A DNA stretch of 64,000 nt from Verrucomicrobiia bacterium (GCA_030425385.1 JAUIAH010000025.1:1-64000); one strand, 5' to 3'. Positions 55,224-64,000 are shown, counted from the first letter of the stretch. The notes: generated by a model not told the origin, from the letters alone. A program made the numbers and translations.

Positions 55224-57695
55224 TCACGGCGTGGGATCGGGATGGGCGGTGATGGCCCGCGCGTTCTGGCGATCGACCACCAATCGGAGACCCCGTTTCT
55301 CCGGCTCGACTGCGTTCCGTTTGGATTGGATGGCGAGGCGCTGCAACTCGCTGAATTCGACCGTCCATTCCTTGGCATTTGATTCCACATCGAAGAAGCC
55401 GCGGTGACAGGGGCCCTGAGCCACTTCCCGAATGGAGCCTTCAGTGGCAACTTCCGATGGGGCATCTTCTGGAGGCTCTTCGGCATCTTTGTCAGTCGGA
55501 GGCTTCACGTAGGAAAGCAGTTGTTTGCGTTCGCTAGCATCGGGCAGGCGATAGACCATTCCAGGCAAGAGATGCCCCGCTTGCACGCCTTGCTGGGTGA
55601 GCCACTCGGCGTAGTCAAGCGCTTCTAACAAAGTGACCTTGATGGGAAGTAAGCCAGCCTTAGCTCTGACTTCGTCTGCCTCGCTCTTGGTCATTCCTCC
55701 CTTGGAGGCGTGGATCAAGTAGTCCACGTAATCTTGCTGCGTCACTTCGCGACTGCCATAGAGCAGCCCGCCACTTGAGAGGGGGATGAAACGCATGCCG
55801 AGGGCATTCTCCCACAGCACATCGCGATCGGGGTAGGGAATCATGTTCGGTCGTCCCAGTTGGGCATCCGCCCGCAATTCTTTGAGGAATGGAAAGTGAT
55901 CCAGATGCTCGGGACGATCGATGCGTGTGTGTGTGATCCCTAACATTTCGATGGGTTGAGCGCTGAGATCCGTCAAATGATGCACCTTCGTATGGTCGCA
56001 ACGGAACGAGATGAGGCTGAGGGCGGATAGCTCACTGATGGATTCGACCGGCGTGTTGCGAATGTCCAAATGATCGATGGGGAGTTCGCCGATCGCGTTG
56101 ATGTGGCGGAGTTGATGATGCCCGCTGAGATCGAGTTCGAGGCCTCTTTCGTAACGGTGAATGGAAGCGTGCCACACCTCTTGCTGGGGATTCCAATGAC
56201 GAAGTTTCTTCTCCACCTCTCGCCAGGAAGCGGCGAATTGCGATGGTGTTTGTGCTAGCCAACGCAAAGCCAGGGGATGCCCTGGATAGACGCGTAAGGC
56301 CTCCATCAAGGCTTCGGTCTCTTTCTCCTCGTCATCCAGGCGCCGGGCACGCCCTGCCGAAGACATGTGGCCTTCGTATTCGCGATGGCTTTCTTCCAAG
56401 TCCTCTAGTTGCGAGGACATCTGATCATACTCCGGACCCTCTTTTCCCAGATTGATTTCCCCCATCTTGCGAGCCAATTCTAACGCTTCCTCATGTTTGC
56501 CATTCCCTTTCAATGCCAGGATGTTCTTGTCTAACACTTGCCGTTGAATGGAAGGATCAGCCTCGGCGATCTGTTGCAGCAAGGCATTGATCTCCTCTTT
56601 CCCGGAGCCGTCTCCGAGCTGACTCACAATCATCCCCATCGTGAGAATGACCTCTTCGAGAGACATCTGCCCCTGTTCTTGTTTCTCATACATCTTGGCC
56701 CCAAACCACAAGGCGGCGGTGACCACGAGCATGCCAAAGAAGAGGATCAACGTGACGTGCATGCGCATGGCGGAGGCCACGCCTGATTTCTCCTTGGCTT
56801 TCACCTCGGAGCGGGTGCCTTCGTCCACCGGTTTCACCTCTTTCTTGGGCATCTCCATGGTGCGCAAGGTTCGGGCACTCATCTCTTGCCGGAAGTCAGT
56901 GATGGAGGCGATGCGTTTGGCCGGGTTCGGATGGATGGCGCGGAGAATGACGTCGTCCAGCCACTTGCCAGCCCCGGTTGCTTGGGACGGCATCTTCATG
57001 AAATGGCCCGAGGGCGGTTCGCCCACGAGGATTTCATACGCCACGACACCAAGACTGTAGACATCGCCCGTCACGCTGGGCGCGCCACCATTCTGTGCTT
57101 CAGGGGCGACATAGACCCGCTTTGGATCCAACGGATCCGGTTGGTAGCCGGTCACGAGGTCAAGGATTCCGTAACCCACCATCAGCGCTTCGTTCTTGGG
57201 AGTGACAAAGACCGAGTCAGACCGCAAACGGCCGTGAAGCCACCCAGCCTGATGCCGTCCTTGCAAGGCCACTGCCAATTGATCGATCATGGCGAGCGAG
57301 GTTTCGACCGGCAAGGGACCCTCCTTCAGTTTGGTCGGGAGCGGCACGCCATCGCGCCAAGGGCTCACCACTACGAGGCAATTGGCAACGCAGCCCGCTT
57401 GGAGAATGGGGACCCCGCCAGGGAGCTGGTTGAGGGCCGTGACGGCTTGCGCCTGCTCGTAGCCTGCCGTGAGCTGTGCGGTGGCTTCAGGACCGGTGGA
57501 TGAAGCCGAAAGCAAGCGGATGCATAACGAGCCGGCGTCCGGCAGCGTCCCACGAATCATGACCTCGATCGGGTGCCGCGTGGGTAAGATGTCATCGACG
57601 ATGAGTTGAGGCCAATGCGCCTGAAGTTGTTGCACCGCCCATTCCGGCGGCAACGCCTTGGGTGCTTGAGATGAGTTCGTTGGCAGGCCTCCCAT
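55224..57695 (-). CDS. Pseudokinase fused to a formylglycine-generating-enzyme-like domain
   Basis: The 823-residue protein has a Ser/Thr-kinase-like domain (about 30-275), a membrane segment (312-333), a helical and leucine-rich-like middle (about 345-620) and a C-terminal FGE-sulfatase-like domain (about 640-815, ALGMRFIPLSSGGLLYGSRE). The kinase lacks catalytic residues: HRDLKPSN is HGRLRSDS (154-161), DFG is GYG (174-176), and the N-lobe Lys region has Arg60 in CIRLL. VAPEA and GDVYSLG persist. So it likely acts as a scaffold or sensor. The Cys pair of true FGE enzymes is not seen. Confidence 0.8.
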   Translation of the reverse strand: MGGLPTNSSQAPKALPPEWAVQQLQAHWPQLIVDDILPTRHPIEVMIRGTLPDAGSLCIRLLSASSTGPEATAQLTAGYEQAQAVTALNQLPGGVPILQAGCVANCLVVVSPWRDGVPLPTKLKEGPLPVETSLAMIDQLAVALQGRHQAGWLHGRLRSDSVFVTPKNEALMVGYGILDLVTGYQPDPLDPKRVYVAPEAQNGGAPSVTGDVYSLGVVAYEILVGEPPSGHFMKMPSQATGAGKWLDDVILRAIHPNPAKRIASITDFRQEMSARTLRTMEMPKKEVKPVDEGTRSEVKAKEKSGVASAMRMHVTLILFFGMLVVTAALWFGAKMYEKQEQGQMSLEEVILTMGMIVSQLGDGSGKEEINALLQQIAEADPSIQRQVLDKNILALKGNGKHEEALELARKMGEINLGKEGPEYDQMSSQLEDLEESHREYEGHMSSAGRARRLDDEEKETEALMEALRVYPGHPLALRWLAQTPSQFAASWREVEKKLRHWNPQQEVWHASIHRYERGLELDLSGHHQLRHINAIGELPIDHLDIRNTPVESISELSALSLISFRCDHTKVHHLTDLSAQPIEMLGITHTRIDRPEHLDHFPFLKELRADAQLGRPNMIPYPDRDVLWENALGMRFIPLSSGGLLYGSREVTQQDYVDYLIHASKGGMTKSEADEVRAKAGLLPIKVTLLEALDYAEWLTQQGVQAGHLLPGMVYRLPDASERKQLLSYVKPPTDKDAEEPPEDAPSEVATEGSIREVAQGPCHRGFFDVESNAKEWTVEFSELQRLAIQSKRNAVEPEKRGLRLVVDRQNARAITAHPDPTP

Positions 57696-57809
57696 GAAAA
57701 CGTGATGATCTAAGGCATTCTTAAAATATCAATAAAACATGGCAATTATAAATGCTCCATATGTTACGAGGATCGAGGCGAGGAAAGAATCGCTGCTTGG
57801 GAGGACCTG

Positions 57810-59126
57810 ATGCAGAGTTCGTCCATGAAACGGCGATCATTTCTGCGAAACACATCCGTGATGGGGTTTCCCATGGTCTTACCGAGTCACCTGATCCGCG
57901 GCGCGCAGACGCCGAGTGGCACCCTTCATCTTGCGGGTGTGGGGGTGGGTGGCATGGGCGCCAATTACCTCCGCGAGCTGGCGAGTGAGAAGATCGTCGC
58001 GCTGGCCGATGTCGATTCCAAGAAGGCCGCGGATACCTTCAAGACGTATCCGCAGGCGACGCGTTATGAGGACTTCCGGGACCTTCTGGAGAAGGAGAAA
58101 CATCTCGATGGCGTGGTCATTGGCACCCCAGACCACACCCACGCCGTCGTGGCCATGGCGGCCCTGGATCTGGGGAAACACGTCTACTGCGCCAAGCCAC
58201 TCACGCGCACCCTTGCCGAAGCGCGCGCCGTTACCCAACGGGCGGCCGAGGTCAACGTGGCCACTCAGATGTCGATTCAATGGAACGCGAAGGAATCGCA
58301 CCGCCTTCTGGCGGAGTGGATCGCGGATGGAGCGATTGGCCAAGTGACAGAAGTCCACACCTGGTCGAACCGACCGATCTGGCCGCAGGGATTGGAACGT
58401 CCTCAGGAAACACCGCCTGTGCCTGCCCATTTGAATTGGGATCTTTGGTTAGGGCCGGCGCCAGAGCGTCCCTATCACCCGCACTATCATCCTTTCAAAT
58501 GGCGCGGCTGGTGGGACTTCGGCTGTGGGGCGCTGGGCGACATGGGATGCCATCACTTTGATCCCATCTATCGGAGTCTCCGACTCACCGCGCCTACCGC
58601 GGTGGAAGCGGCTGCAGATGTGAAAACCTTCGCAGAAACGGCACCGCCCGCGGCGACCATCACCTATCACTTTCCTGAAAGAGAAGGGTTGGCACCTGTG
58701 AAAGTGGTCTGGTATGACGGCGGACGCGAACCGGCGCGGCCACCCGAATTGGAGGCGGATCGCAAGATGAGCGATACCTTTGGAGGTACGCTCTACCTGG
58801 GTGATCGAGGCAAGATTCTCACGGGAGGACTTGCCGATGGCGTGCGTCTGATTCCTGAAACGAAGATGCGTGCCTATCAACGTCCCCAAGCTACCCTCAA
58901 GCGCTCTCCCGGACACTATCAAGAGTTCATCGGTGCCTGTAAAGGCGGTCCTCCCGCGGGCGCGAACTTTGCCTATGGTGGAGCACTGACAGAAGCGGTT
59001 CTGTTAGGGAATGTGGCGCTGCGCTTTCCTGGCCAACGCTTGGAATGGGATGCCCAACGCCTGCGCGTGACGAATGTGGACGCTGCCAATGCGTTCATTC
59101 AATCGGAGGATCGGAAAGGCTGGTGA
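57810..59126 (+). CDS. TAT-exported Gfo/Idh/MocA-family oxidoreductase
   Basis: The 438-residue precursor has a twin-arginine signal (KRRSFLRNTSVMG). The NAD(P)-binding Rossmann region (GVGVGGMGANYLREL, about 43-57) and GTPDHTHAVVAMAALDLGKH lead to the catalytic segment VYCAKPLTRTL, the family Lys-Pro pair. Such enzymes act on sugars or inositols and here are periplasmic. The GGAGG 7 bp before the ATG at 57810 supports this start. The stop overlaps the next start (TGATG). Confidence 0.9.
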   Translation: MQSSSMKRRSFLRNTSVMGFPMVLPSHLIRGAQTPSGTLHLAGVGVGGMGANYLRELASEKIVALADVDSKKAADTFKTYPQATRYEDFRDLLEKEKHLDGVVIGTPDHTHAVVAMAALDLGKHVYCAKPLTRTLAEARAVTQRAAEVNVATQMSIQWNAKESHRLLAEWIADGAIGQVTEVHTWSNRPIWPQGLERPQETPPVPAHLNWDLWLGPAPERPYHPHYHPFKWRGWWDFGCGALGDMGCHHFDPIYRSLRLTAPTAVEAAADVKTFAETAPPAATITYHFPEREGLAPVKVVWYDGGREPARPPELEADRKMSDTFGGTLYLGDRGKILTGGLADGVRLIPETKMRAYQRPQATLKRSPGHYQEFIGACKGGPPAGANFAYGGALTEAVLLGNVALRFPGQRLEWDAQRLRVTNVDAANAFIQSEDRKGW

Positions 59127-61333
59127 TGCATCATTCTCTTCTGATCGTTCTCAGCCTCTTGATGGTGGCCAGTCTCGCGACGGGTGAAGAACCGGATTCT
59201 GGTCCCAAGTCTGCCGAGGCGATCGCCCGCGAAACGCGGCCCTCATTAGTCACCATCACCCACGAATCACGGCGCGGCCAGGGGGGTGAAGGAAGTGGTT
59301 TCTTTGTGAGTCCTGGATTGATCGCGACCAATCTCCACGTCATCCAGGAAGCGCGTCCTATCCATGTCACCACGAGCGATGGCAGGGAACTCACCGTCAC
59401 CGCGGTGCATGCTTCCGATCGCAAGCTCGATCTCGCTCTCGTAGAGGTGGCGGAGGAGGATGTGCCAGCGCTTCCGTTAGGAGATTCGAGCGCCTTGCCT
59501 GATGGGCTCTCGGTCGTGGCCATGGGGAACCCTCAGGGATTTGAGTTCAGTGTGGTGGAGGGGATCATTTCCGCGACGCGCGACTTCGATGGGGTGTCCA
59601 TGATCCAGCTCGCGATCCCGATCGAACCTGGAAACAGCGGCGGGCCTTTGCTCGATCGTCACGGAAAGGTGATTGGCATCCCGTCCATGAAATCCCAACT
59701 CACGGACAACATTGGTTTCGCTATGCCGGTGAACGCCGTGAAGCTTTTGTTAGAAAAGCCGAATCCCATTCCCATCGACCGTTGGGTCACGGTCGGGCGT
59801 CTCAGTCCACACAAATGGCAGCCGGTGCAAGAGGGAGCGCGGTGGCGGCAGCGTGCTGGGACCATCACGGTCCGCGGGCAAGGAAAGGGTTTTGGAGGAC
59901 GGGCGCTTTGCTTGTTCCAGCGTCGCCCTAACGAAGGGCCCTACGAAGTCGCGGTGAAGGTGAAGCTGGATGCGGAATCGGGCGCGGCGGGCTTGGTCTT
60001 CGCCTCCGATGGAGGTGATCGCCACTACGGATTCTATCCCAGTGGGGGCAACCTACGTCTGACTCATTTCGCAGGTCCCGACGTCTTCTCGTGGAACATT
60101 CTCTTTGATCAGGAAGTGGCATCCTATCAGAAAGGCGAATGGAATCTGCTGCACATGGTCGTGGATGAGACCACGCTCACGGGTTACGTGAATGGGGTTG
60201 AGTGTGTGCGTTTGGAACACGACGTCAGGCGAGGGGGACAGGTCGGACTGTGCAAGTTTAGGGAAACCGAAGCCAGCTTCCAGGCGTTTCGCTTGCAGGA
60301 AGCAGGCGAAACCTTGCCGGCGGATGTCGCTCTGCGTGAGGAACTCGCCGCAGCCGTGAATGCATGGGTAACTCAGGGGAATGAGCATTCACGAAATCTG
60401 TTAGAAAAGCATCCTGTGCCCGCGCAAGCCTTGCTGGTTCAGCGTGCGCAAGCGTTAGAAAAGCAAGCAAGTGATCTGCGGGCGTGGTCTCTCGCCTTGC
60501 ACCAACAGCATGTGTGTCAGCGTATGGCAACCTTGCTCAGTGAGAAGGGGGACGCCGAGATCGATCTCTTTCATGCGGGGCTTCTCATTGCTAAGCTGAG
60601 CCTGCCAGAGCTCGATGTGGACGCTTACCGCGAAGAACTTGAGTCCATGGCGGAGGACGTGCGCGAGGATCTCCCTGAGGAGGCGACCGCTTTACAGCGT
60701 TTAGAGAAAGTGTCAGACTATCTCTTCCGAGAGCTGGGCTTTCACGGGAGTCGTCTCGACTACTACACGCCGGAGAATAGTTATCTCAGCGCGGTGCTCG
60801 ATGATCGGGAAGGCATTCCTATCACGCTTTCTGTGCTTTACATGGAACTGGCCCATCGCGTGGGGGTCACGGGGGTGGTGGGCATTCCGCTTCCGGGGCA
60901 TTTCATGGTGCAATGCCAATCAGCGGATGAGGAGGACGACCATTTCCTGATCGATGCCTTTGATAGTGGCAAGCGTATTTCTCAAGAGGAAGCGGCCGAC
61001 CTCGCCTGGGCGACGGCTCGCGTGATGCTGGAGGACGCGCATCTGGAACCCGCGAGCAAACGCGAGATCCTTGTGCGCATGCTACGCAATCTCATTGGCA
61101 TCGATCTCGGGTCGGCGGAACCCACCAGGGCTCTGCCCCGTTTGGATCTTCTCCTCACGATCGCTCCCGAAGAGGCTTCGGAACGCCTGAGCCGTGCACT
61201 CTTGCGCTACCAGGCCAACGCGTCGGAGAAAGCGTTAGAAGACCTCACGTGGATCCTTGAGCGGCAGCCCGAAGGCATTCACCTGGGACGTGTGGAGGAG
61301 TTGGATCGCCGGATCCGTGCCAGTTTGGAGTAG
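59126..61333 (+). CDS. HtrA-like protease fused to a LamG-like and a SirB1 transglutaminase-like domain
   Basis: The 735-residue precursor has a signal peptide. The trypsin-like domain (about 25-225) keeps the triad His71 (TNLHVI), Asp102 (LDLALV) and Ser171 (GNSGGP). No PDZ domain is visible. A concanavalin/LamG-like beta domain follows (about 230-410). The C-terminus (about 490-690) matches the SirB1/transglutaminase-like family (SAVLDDREGIPITLSVLYMELAHRV, then LPGHFMVQ), with tail repeats. It overlaps the oxidoreductase stop by 3 bp. The combination is unusual; secreted proteolysis of cell-wall-linked targets is a guess. Confidence 0.8.
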   Translation: MHHSLLIVLSLLMVASLATGEEPDSGPKSAEAIARETRPSLVTITHESRRGQGGEGSGFFVSPGLIATNLHVIQEARPIHVTTSDGRELTVTAVHASDRKLDLALVEVAEEDVPALPLGDSSALPDGLSVVAMGNPQGFEFSVVEGIISATRDFDGVSMIQLAIPIEPGNSGGPLLDRHGKVIGIPSMKSQLTDNIGFAMPVNAVKLLLEKPNPIPIDRWVTVGRLSPHKWQPVQEGARWRQRAGTITVRGQGKGFGGRALCLFQRRPNEGPYEVAVKVKLDAESGAAGLVFASDGGDRHYGFYPSGGNLRLTHFAGPDVFSWNILFDQEVASYQKGEWNLLHMVVDETTLTGYVNGVECVRLEHDVRRGGQVGLCKFRETEASFQAFRLQEAGETLPADVALREELAAAVNAWVTQGNEHSRNLLEKHPVPAQALLVQRAQALEKQASDLRAWSLALHQQHVCQRMATLLSEKGDAEIDLFHAGLLIAKLSLPELDVDAYREELESMAEDVREDLPEEATALQRLEKVSDYLFRELGFHGSRLDYYTPENSYLSAVLDDREGIPITLSVLYMELAHRVGVTGVVGIPLPGHFMVQCQSADEEDDHFLIDAFDSGKRISQEEAADLAWATARVMLEDAHLEPASKREILVRMLRNLIGIDLGSAEPTRALPRLDLLLTIAPEEASERLSRALLRYQANASEKALEDLTWILERQPEGIHLGRVEELDRRIRASLE

Positions 61334-61380
61334 AATGGCTTGCGCCGGTGGAAGTTTGTTTGGAGGGTAGCGGCACACTT

Positions 61381-62397
61381 ATGAAACTCGATCAAATCTC
61401 GACTGCTTTCATGAGCCTCCTTCTGGAGGGGCTGCCGTTCATCTTTCTTGGAACGCTGGTGTCGGGATTCATTGATGCCTACCTGCCTTCGTGGGCCATG
61501 GATCGGCTCCTGCCGAAACGGCGCTGGATGGCGATCTTCATCAGTGGGCTGCTGGGACTCATCTTTCCGGTGTGTGAATGCGCCATCGTGCCCGTGATCG
61601 GGCGCCTGATCCGCAAGGGCTTGCCCATTTCCTGTGCCGTCACCTACATGCTGGCGGCACCGATCATCAATCCCATCACCATCGCGAGCACGATGATTGG
61701 ATTCTCTGGAAATCCTCAGCAGATGGGTCCGCTCCTTGCCAATGTCCAGCATCATCCCATCTTTGTGACGGGCTCGCGTGTTCTCATTGCCTACATGGTT
61801 TGTGTGTTCGTGGGGTTGCTCATTCAGCGGGTCTCGGCATCCAAGATCATGCGTGACAAGGTGTTGAAAGGGATTGAAGCGAGCAAAGCGTCAGGTGAGA
61901 CGGGGGAAGGACAGAGCATTCTCGGAGCCATCCGAGGCGCTCTCAAGGATGGTGCTTCTCTTGTTGCGGCTCTTCGCACGGCCATGCGTGATTGTGTTGA
62001 TACCGGGATGTATTTCACGATTGGAGCGGCGCTCACCGCATTCTTCAATACGGGACCGCTTCAGGATGATATTGGAGTCATGATGTCCTCACATATCATC
62101 ATTGCGGTGGCTACTCTCATGGGCTTGGCATTCATTCTCTCCCTATGCAGTACATCCGATGCCTTCGTGGCGGCTACATTGACTTTCAAAGAGGGCTTTC
62201 CCACCCAAGCGTATGAATATGCTGCCAAACTCGGTTTTCTCGTCTTCGGGCCCATGGTCGATGTGAAACTGCTCTTCATGTATTCGTCCATCTTCCGGCC
62301 AAAGTTTGTCTGGATGCTCGTCTTGGGTCTCTTTCTTCTCGTGGGTGCCATCTGTTCCGCGTGGTCTCTCATCCCTGTCCATCGTCTTCCGTTCTAA
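61381..62397 (+). CDS. UPF0718/ArsP-like permease
   Basis: The 338-residue membrane protein starts at MKLDQISTAFMSLLLEGLPF (61381). It has about eight membrane segments and the family motifs FPVCECAIVPVIGRLIRKGLP and AAPIINPITIASTM; the Cys in the first is conserved in these permeases. Relatives include ArsP and proteins of metal homeostasis. It is followed at 18 bp by a His-rich TIGR03943 gene, a pairing seen in other bacteria. Confidence 0.9.
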   Translation: MKLDQISTAFMSLLLEGLPFIFLGTLVSGFIDAYLPSWAMDRLLPKRRWMAIFISGLLGLIFPVCECAIVPVIGRLIRKGLPISCAVTYMLAAPIINPITIASTMIGFSGNPQQMGPLLANVQHHPIFVTGSRVLIAYMVCVFVGLLIQRVSASKIMRDKVLKGIEASKASGETGEGQSILGAIRGALKDGASLVAALRTAMRDCVDTGMYFTIGAALTAFFNTGPLQDDIGVMMSSHIIIAVATLMGLAFILSLCSTSDAFVAATLTFKEGFPTQAYEYAAKLGFLVFGPMVDVKLLFMYSSIFRPKFVWMLVLGLFLLVGAICSAWSLIPVHRLPF

Positions 62398-62415
62398 CAT
62401 CTCACCTCTACTGTC

Positions 62416-63393
62416 ATGCCTGCGCCGCGTTTCTTTCACTTTGCCAGCATTGTCATGCTCTTTGCTTGGTCTGCCGTGCTCCTCTACTTCTACGCCTCGG
62501 GGCGCGTGGATAAACTTCTCACGGAGAACTTTCGCTATGGGCCCTTGGTAGGAGGGTTAGGGCTTGCCGTCGTGGGCTTCTTCAATCTCTTCACGGCGAA
62601 GTCGGAGGCGGCATGTTGTCATGAGCATCACCATCATGACCATGACCATGACCATGGGCACGATCACGATCATCGCCATGACCACGATCACACTTGTTGC
62701 GGTGGGCATCATGAACATGAACACGAGCACCACCATCATGAACAGGATGACGCCGCCGCCGATCCGCATGAACACTTGCACACACACGATGACCAGACCT
62801 TTCTCGGTGTCTTGGCTACGCTCGCCATTGTGCTCGTTCCTGCCGTTGGGGCGGCTTCTCTCGCGCAAGACAAGCTGAGTCTGGAAACCCTTAAGAATAA
62901 GGGGCTTTATTCCAATGAAGTGGTCGCCCCGGTGAACCCCGCCGAGAACGCTGCCAATCCGGCCGGTGGGGAAGATGAAAGTGATCAATACACCCTGGCT
63001 GATCTTGAGAAACAGGTTCGCAAGAGCGAGGACGGGAATTTCCTCATTCCCATCCCCTCCTTGTTCTACTCGGCAGCCGATACCGAACTGGCTGACGTGC
63101 TGGCAGGGCAACCGATCGAGACCACCGGTCAGGTGGCTCCTGAAATTGACGCTAATGATCCCGACGGCACTCGCTTGCGGCTCTATCGCCTCTTCGTGAG
63201 TTGTTGCCTAGCAGATGCGCGGCCCATTGGATTCTCGGCTGACTTTGGGAAAGCCCCGCCGCAGTTTCCTGATGACACGTGGGTCAAGATTGTCGGCAAG
63301 ATGGCCTATCCAGAGCGCGAAGGTCGCCGCGTGCCTATTCTGGAAGTAGATACTGTGGAGGCCATCCCTGAGCCGGAAGACATGATGTATTAA
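62416..63393 (+). CDS. TIGR03943-family membrane protein with His-rich segment
   Basis: The 325-residue protein has two N-terminal membrane segments, then a His/Asp-rich loop (residues about 68-130, with alternating HD and HE runs and CC pairs), a membrane segment (FLGVLATLAIVLVPAVGAA), and a C-terminal cytoplasmic or periplasmic beta domain (LRLYRLFVSCCLADARPIGF). It partners the UPF0718 permease. The His-rich loop suggests zinc, copper or nickel binding. The codons in the loop are highly repetitive. Confidence 0.88.
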   Translation: MPAPRFFHFASIVMLFAWSAVLLYFYASGRVDKLLTENFRYGPLVGGLGLAVVGFFNLFTAKSEAACCHEHHHHDHDHDHGHDHDHRHDHDHTCCGGHHEHEHEHHHHEQDDAAADPHEHLHTHDDQTFLGVLATLAIVLVPAVGAASLAQDKLSLETLKNKGLYSNEVVAPVNPAENAANPAGGEDESDQYTLADLEKQVRKSEDGNFLIPIPSLFYSAADTELADVLAGQPIETTGQVAPEIDANDPDGTRLRLYRLFVSCCLADARPIGFSADFGKAPPQFPDDTWVKIVGKMAYPEREGRRVPILEVDTVEAIPEPEDMMY

Positions 63394-63399
63394 GCAGGT

Positions 63400-64000
63400 G
63401 TGAGAGTGCTCACGATCATCTGCCTGTGCGGGATGGGCTCGTCCCTGCCGATGGAGGCCCAGGAGACGTCTCGGGCCATTTCGGCTGATTACGAGGCAGC
63501 GAAAGAAGCCTATCAGAAAGCGCAGGACGAGGCGCGCCGTCCGATCCAAGAGCGGTATCTGGCGAAGCTACGTGAGGCGAGGGCTCAAGCGGTCTCCAAG
63601 GGCTACACCAAGCTGGTGACCACGCTCGACGAGGAGATTCATGCGTTGGAAGGCGTGTTAGGGCTCGTTGAAGCGCCGCCGCCTCCTGCGGAACCGGTGG
63701 AAGCGGATTTCACGCAGGGGACCTTCGAAGGGCCCGTGGCCGTCCGCGAGAAGACGGGAGCGCTTCACGGGTTCACCTCACGTCGTGACCGTGCTACGAT
63801 TCCAGTGACGTTGGAGCAGGACCAGCATTATCGCGTGGAACTGACCTATCGTAGCAATGATCACGGCCGGATGCGCTTTGTCGTGGGTGAGAAAGAGTTT
63901 CTTCCCGATCTCAAAGACACAAGCGAAACCAAGAAGCCCGTCACCCTGCCGCTGGGAACCGTCACCGCGCCGGGTCCCACGACGGTCATCATTTCTCTTC
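63400..64000 (+). CDS. Secreted coiled-coil protein (3' end beyond window)
   Basis: The frame is open to the window end: 200 codons visible. The start is a GTG at 63400 (or 63406), followed by a hydrophobic signal segment (VLTIICLCGMGSSLP). A Tyr/Lys-rich coiled coil (about 28-80, DYEAAKEAYQKAQDEARRP and YLAKLREARAQAV) precedes a beta domain (about 100 onward, HYRVELTYRSNDHGRMRFVVG). The plan is similar to the gene at 3957-4571. It follows the metal-transport pair by 6 bp. No function is recognised. Confidence 0.7.
   Translation, partial: MRVLTIICLCGMGSSLPMEAQETSRAISADYEAAKEAYQKAQDEARRPIQERYLAKLREARAQAVSKGYTKLVTTLDEEIHALEGVLGLVEAPPPPAEPVEADFTQGTFEGPVAVREKTGALHGFTSRRDRATIPVTLEQDQHYRVELTYRSNDHGRMRFVVGEKEFLPDLKDTSETKKPVTLPLGTVTAPGPTTVIISL

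Noticed and set aside
62616-62790. Tandem repeat in the His-rich region
   Set aside because: The CATGACCA-like periodicity simply encodes the His/Asp-rich loop of the TIGR03943 protein.

Overview
The window reads as a moderately GC-rich chromosome segment of a Verrucomicrobiota bacterium (inference). The grounds are the many secreted proteins with Verrucomicrobia-style C-termini, giant CotH and Calx-beta/lectin/TSP3 proteins, a tight tig-clpP-clpX cluster, M56/BlaI pairs, an ECF sigma/anti-sigma pair and a TAT-exported Gfo/Idh/MocA protein. Genus cannot be fixed from the sequence.

Layout. 1-4720 is an accessory island: the C-terminal end of an ISAzo13-type transposase, an unknown gene, a small HTH protein, a primase-like and a RepA/KaiC-like helicase gene, a dense cluster of TTCCG/CGGAA repeats, and one secreted coiled-coil protein. 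It abuts the 3' end of a tRNA-Arg(CCU) gene at 4722-4796, a classic integration target. 4900-9014 is housekeeping: trigger factor, ClpP, ClpX and a beta-carbonic anhydrase. 9037-14574 holds a split YeeE/YedE transporter, REP-like repeats, a secreted vWA protein, a serine acetyltransferase/SprT fusion, a DksA/TraR-like protein and a ChrA transporter.

14585-25311 is an extended phosphate locus: pstS-pstC-pstA-pstB2-pstB1-phoU2, then a divergent receiver-only response regulator and a second phoU. Divergent from pstS are an OprP-like porin, a caspase-like lipoprotein and phoB. A small lipoprotein and a second OmpR/PhoB-type regulator follow. The two PstB ATPases carry complementary losses of catalytic motifs: one lost its signature motif, the other its Q-loop Gln and switch His. 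They look like an obligate asymmetric heterodimer. This is the strongest candidate for an undescribed mechanism in the window. Pho-box-like 11-bp-spaced repeats lie between pstS and the porin and upstream of the second regulator.

25326-42831 mixes tRNA modification (TrmB), an AmgK-like kinase, a CHASE2-like protein, a CBS-type Mn-pyrophosphatase, two M56-peptidase/BlaI-repressor pairs (one with a perfect 12-bp inverted-repeat operator), an ECF sigma/anti-sigma pair, a ClC transporter, a DUF1593 protein, alanine dehydrogenase and gluconokinase. 42924-57695 is dominated by large secreted proteins, with a class D beta-lactamase and a pseudokinase fused to a formylglycine-generating-enzyme-like domain. 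57810-64000 has a TAT-exported oxidoreductase, an HtrA/LamG/SirB1 fusion, a UPF0718 permease with a His-rich TIGR03943 partner, and a truncated secreted protein.

Functions are assigned by recognising motifs by eye; no database search was run. Coding starts were moved inward where signal peptides, family N-termini or 4-bp overlaps argued for it.
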